Of a stretch of DNA of 7,565 nucleotides, positions 6,240 through 7,565 are shown piece by piece. The translations under genes were made by a program, and so were the position numbers. Positions within the stretch are counted from its first letter, which is position 1, and every line of letters starts with the position of its first letter. Source of the stretch: Candidatus Atribacter alterifermentans (GTDB lineage: Bacteria; Atribacterota; Atribacteria; Atribacterales; Atribacteraceae); NCBI GenBank assembly GCA_012517635.1, contig JAAYUP010000036.1, forward strand, positions 1 to 7,565, in the 5' to 3' direction. Under the pieces are notes generated by a model, which worked only from the letters and a program-made list of their open reading frames with translations, ran no database searches and was not told where the DNA came from.

Positions 6240-7033
6240 AAGTTAAAGTAGATAATGCAAGTTGGGTAATCGAATCTCGAAAAATTGTAGACTCGGTTAA
6301 CTTAGAAATTCTATCTGGTGAATTTATTGGAGTGATTGGACCAAATGGTAGTGGAAAATCAAGTTTGTTGCGTATGATTTACCGTTTATATCACCCAACT
6401 AGCGGATTAATTATTCTTGACGAACGTGATATTTGGTCAATGAGTGCTAAGGAAGTTGCACAAAATGAAGCAGTGCTACCCCAAGAAAGTATTAGCGACT
6501 TCGATTTTACGGTTGAAGAAATCGTGTTTATGGGGCGTACCCCGCATAAGAAAATATTTGATGTTGACACCAATGAAGATGTTTCAATCGTAGTAAAGGC
6601 GTTATCTCGTGTTGGGATGGACTCTTTTGCTCAACGTAATTTCCGCACATTGTCAGGTGGAGAAAAACAGCGTGTGTTAATTGCCCGCGCACTTGTTCAA
6701 CAAGCAAAAGTGCTAATACTAGATGAGCCAACTAACCATCTTGACATTCGCGCACAACTGGAAATTTTAGAACTACTTCGTTCATTGAGCGTTACAATAA
6801 TCATAGCCTTACACGACCTCAATATTGCCGCGACTTATTGTGACCGTTTATATCTTCTCCAAACAGGTCAAGTTGTAGCACAGGGACAACCGCAAGATGT
6901 TCTTACAACAAGTATGATTGAGTCTGTTTATGGTGTCCGAGCAGAAGTTGAAACTCGTCAATCTACTGGACGATTACATATCATCTTTTCCTTAAACAGC
7001 GGGCTAACACAAAATGCAACGAACACCTCTTAA
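6236..7033 (+). CDS. ABC importer ATPase (FecE/BtuD family)
   Basis: This cytoplasmic nucleotide-binding subunit powers the FecCD-type permease. It has Walker A GPNGSGKS (35-42), Q-loop LPQES (Q83), signature LSGGEKQR (139-146), Walker B VLILDEPTNHLD (159-170) and H-loop ALHDLN (H193), so all catalytic elements are present. The C-terminal part has GQVVAQGQPQDVLTTSMIESVYGV, as in FhuC/FecE/BtuD relatives. Length 265 residues is normal. The ATG overlaps the permease stop. The last dozen residues (SLNSGLTQNATNTS) are low-complexity and polar. They are encoded by DNA that contains a copy of the attC inverse core (6998-7009), so the native C-terminus may have been replaced or extended by recombination-site sequence. 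The gene ends 13 bases before the attC core. Confidence 0.93.
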   Translation: MKVKVDNASWVIESRKIVDSVNLEILSGEFIGVIGPNGSGKSSLLRMIYRLYHPTSGLIILDERDIWSMSAKEVAQNEAVLPQESISDFDFTVEEIVFMGRTPHKKIFDVDTNEDVSIVVKALSRVGMDSFAQRNFRTLSGGEKQRVLIARALVQQAKVLILDEPTNHLDIRAQLEILELLRSLSVTIIIALHDLNIAATYCDRLYLLQTGQVVAQGQPQDVLTTSMIESVYGVRAEVETRQSTGRLHIIFSLNSGLTQNATNTS

Positions 7034-7052
7034 AGTCAAGAGCGGGCTAACA
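6998..7052 (+). repeat. Direct repeat of the attC inverse core (12 bp, twice)
   Basis: AGCGGGCTAACA occurs at 6998-7009 and again at 7041-7052, 43 bases apart. The second copy is the start of the attC. The first lies in the 3' end of the ATPase gene, followed by CAAAATGCAAC, which weakly resembles the continuation of the attC (AAGCGTGCAG). No matching right half follows the first copy. It is most simply a left-half remnant of an attC. Confidence 0.7.
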
Positions 7053-7173
7053 AAGCGTGCAGTGGGCGGTGGGGATTCTGCGGCATTTTCGGGCTTTTTC
7101 TACACCCGAACAGAATCCTGCTCTTGGAGTTTTATCTACGCCCGCCTCACCGCCACTAACGCAAACCGTTAGC
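7042..7173 (+). other. attC recombination site closing the cassette
   Basis: This is the folded single-strand target of IntI. Outer cores are GCTAAC (7046-7051, R'') and GTTAGC (7168-7173, R'), which are complementary. Inner L-type elements are GCGT (7055-7058) and ACGC (7159-7162). Next comes the stem GTGG..CGGTG (7061-7071) with CACCGCCACT (7148-7157), in which one unpaired G on the left arm acts as an extrahelical base. The centre has further complementary pairs: GGATTCTG (7073-7080) with CAGAATCC (7111-7118), and TTCGGG (7088-7093) with CCCGAA (7105-7110). The size of 128 bp is close to long attC sites such as VCR. Cleavage should fall after G7168. Bases 7042-7045 extend the match to the cassette start. 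The structure could also slow or end transcription between convergent genes. Confidence 0.9.
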
Positions 7174-7178
7174 AAACA

Positions 7179-7565
7179 CTAATGGGTCAAAGCCCTCAGT
7201 TTGGCCACCCCGGTTTGAGTGACGAGCACCTTGGGAACCACTGATGGAAACAGGATCGATAAATCTGCTGACACAGAGACCCGTACCGTGTTGTCTCCCC
7301 CGCTGACCTGAATCCCTGTAACAAAGGCATGTACCCCCTTAGCGGATAAGCTGGCTGTATTTGACGTCACATAAGCCTGAGCGTTCCCCCAGGTTCTTGA
7401 AGTGGGAACAAGACTTCCGGTATCTTGAAAAACTTGCTGATTGATCTCAGCGGAAGCGGCAACTGCTGCAGCATCCGCTGCCTTTGCCACTTCTGAAATG
7501 GCATAAAAATACCGTCCGAGTTCAATAGCCAATGCCAGGGCAGGTATCATCACCAACCCAATGAA
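7179..7565 (-). CDS. TadE/TadG-like pilus-assembly protein, 5' end missing
   Basis: This minus-strand frame is open to the right edge, so the N-terminus lies outside. The visible part begins with the hydrophobic segment FIGLVMIPALALAIELGRYF, followed by YAISEVAKAADAAAVAASAEIN. A membrane helix followed by an Ala-rich amphipathic helix with (A)AD/AA repeats is the mark of TadE/TadG-like minor pseudopilins of the Tad (Flp) pilus. The remainder has beta-rich stretches (VRVSVSADLSILFP, KVLVTQTGVAKLRA) before the stop at 7179. TadE/G proteins are part of the pilus machinery at the membrane. Internal ATG at 7556-7554 is not likely the start because the hydrophobic segment begins before it. Its stop codon is only a few bases from the attC end, so it converges with the cassette and is probably backbone DNA rather than a cassette gene. 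Confidence 0.7.
   Translation of the reverse strand, partial: FIGLVMIPALALAIELGRYFYAISEVAKAADAAAVAASAEINQQVFQDTGSLVPTSRTWGNAQAYVTSNTASLSAKGVHAFVTGIQVSGGDNTVRVSVSADLSILFPSVVPKVLVTQTGVAKLRALTH

Larger units (their letters stand above)
1473..7168 (+). mobile_element. Giant multigene integron cassette (six genes, about 5.7 kb)
   Basis: The left end is the core site G/TTAGCCCGC at 1472. The right end is the R' core G/TTAGC of the attC at 7168. The ten bases at the left junction (G plus TTAGCCCGC) are the exact reverse complement of GCGGGCTAAC, which opens the attC at 7042-7051. In known cassettes the start of the cassette and the inverse core of its own attC match in this way. All six genes inside run away from the integrase, and no complete attC was seen between them. 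The block is visibly more AT-rich than the integrase, the SSB-like gene and the TadE/TadG-like gene. Most cassettes are about 0.5-1.5 kb with one gene, so this is exceptional. A repeated inverse core at 6998-7009 suggests fusion of cassettes. The alternative is an array that lost its internal attC sites. Confidence 0.7.

Noticed and set aside
1..7565. CRISPR arrays, tRNA or rRNA genes, insertion sequences
   Set aside because: I saw no spaced repeats, cloverleaf sequences, rRNA segments or transposase frames.

Overview
The window looks like a chromosomal (or large-replicon) integron in a bacterium I cannot place with confidence. It holds an integron integrase gene of the IntI family, broken by a stop codon, then an attI-like region, and then one very large block of genes all pointing away from the integrase. 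The block ends in a well-formed attC recombination site. The flanks are an SSB-like OB-fold protein and a TadE/TadG-like pilus-assembly protein. The gene types (Tad-like pseudopilin, FecCD-type importer with lipoprotein receptor, Erm methylase) would fit an environmental lineage such as Chloroflexota, but nothing in the sequence proves it.

Layout. On the minus strand at the left edge is the N-terminus of an SSB-like protein (1-168). A hairpin plus T-run (207-250) ends transcription from the integrase. The integrase reading frame (minus, 335-1318) carries all catalytic residues and the IntI-specific insertion, but codon 34 is TAA. Positions 1319-1472 are the attI/promoter region, with two perfect TATAAT hexamers on the plus strand. 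A core site GTTAGCCC at 1472 is the left cassette boundary.

From 1473 to 7168 (about 5.7 kb), visibly more AT-rich than both flanks, six genes run on the plus strand with no complete attC between them. They are a uridine-kinase-like P-loop kinase, a WbbL-like family 2 glycosyltransferase, an Erm-type 23S rRNA methylase, and a three-gene ABC importer (lipoprotein receptor, FecCD permease, ATPase). The first ten bases at the left junction (GTTAGCCCGC) are the exact reverse complement of the ten bases that open the attC (GCGGGCTAAC, 7042-7051). This is the expected relation between the two ends of one cassette, so the block is best read as one giant multigene cassette or a fusion of cassettes. 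A second copy of the attC opening sequence (6998-7009) lies inside the 3' end of the ATPase gene and looks like a scar of an earlier attC. The attC (7046-7173) is followed within a few bases by the 3' end of a convergent TadE/TadG-like gene that runs off the right edge.

How the parts work together. The integrase would have captured the cassette at attI, and its nonsense mutation would now fix the cassette in place. Erm would confer macrolide-lincosamide-streptogramin B type protection. The importer trio would take up a cobalamin-, siderophore- or F420-0-like ligand. The kinase and glycosyltransferase are adjacent (1-bp gap) and may be co-translated, but I see no pathway that links all six genes.
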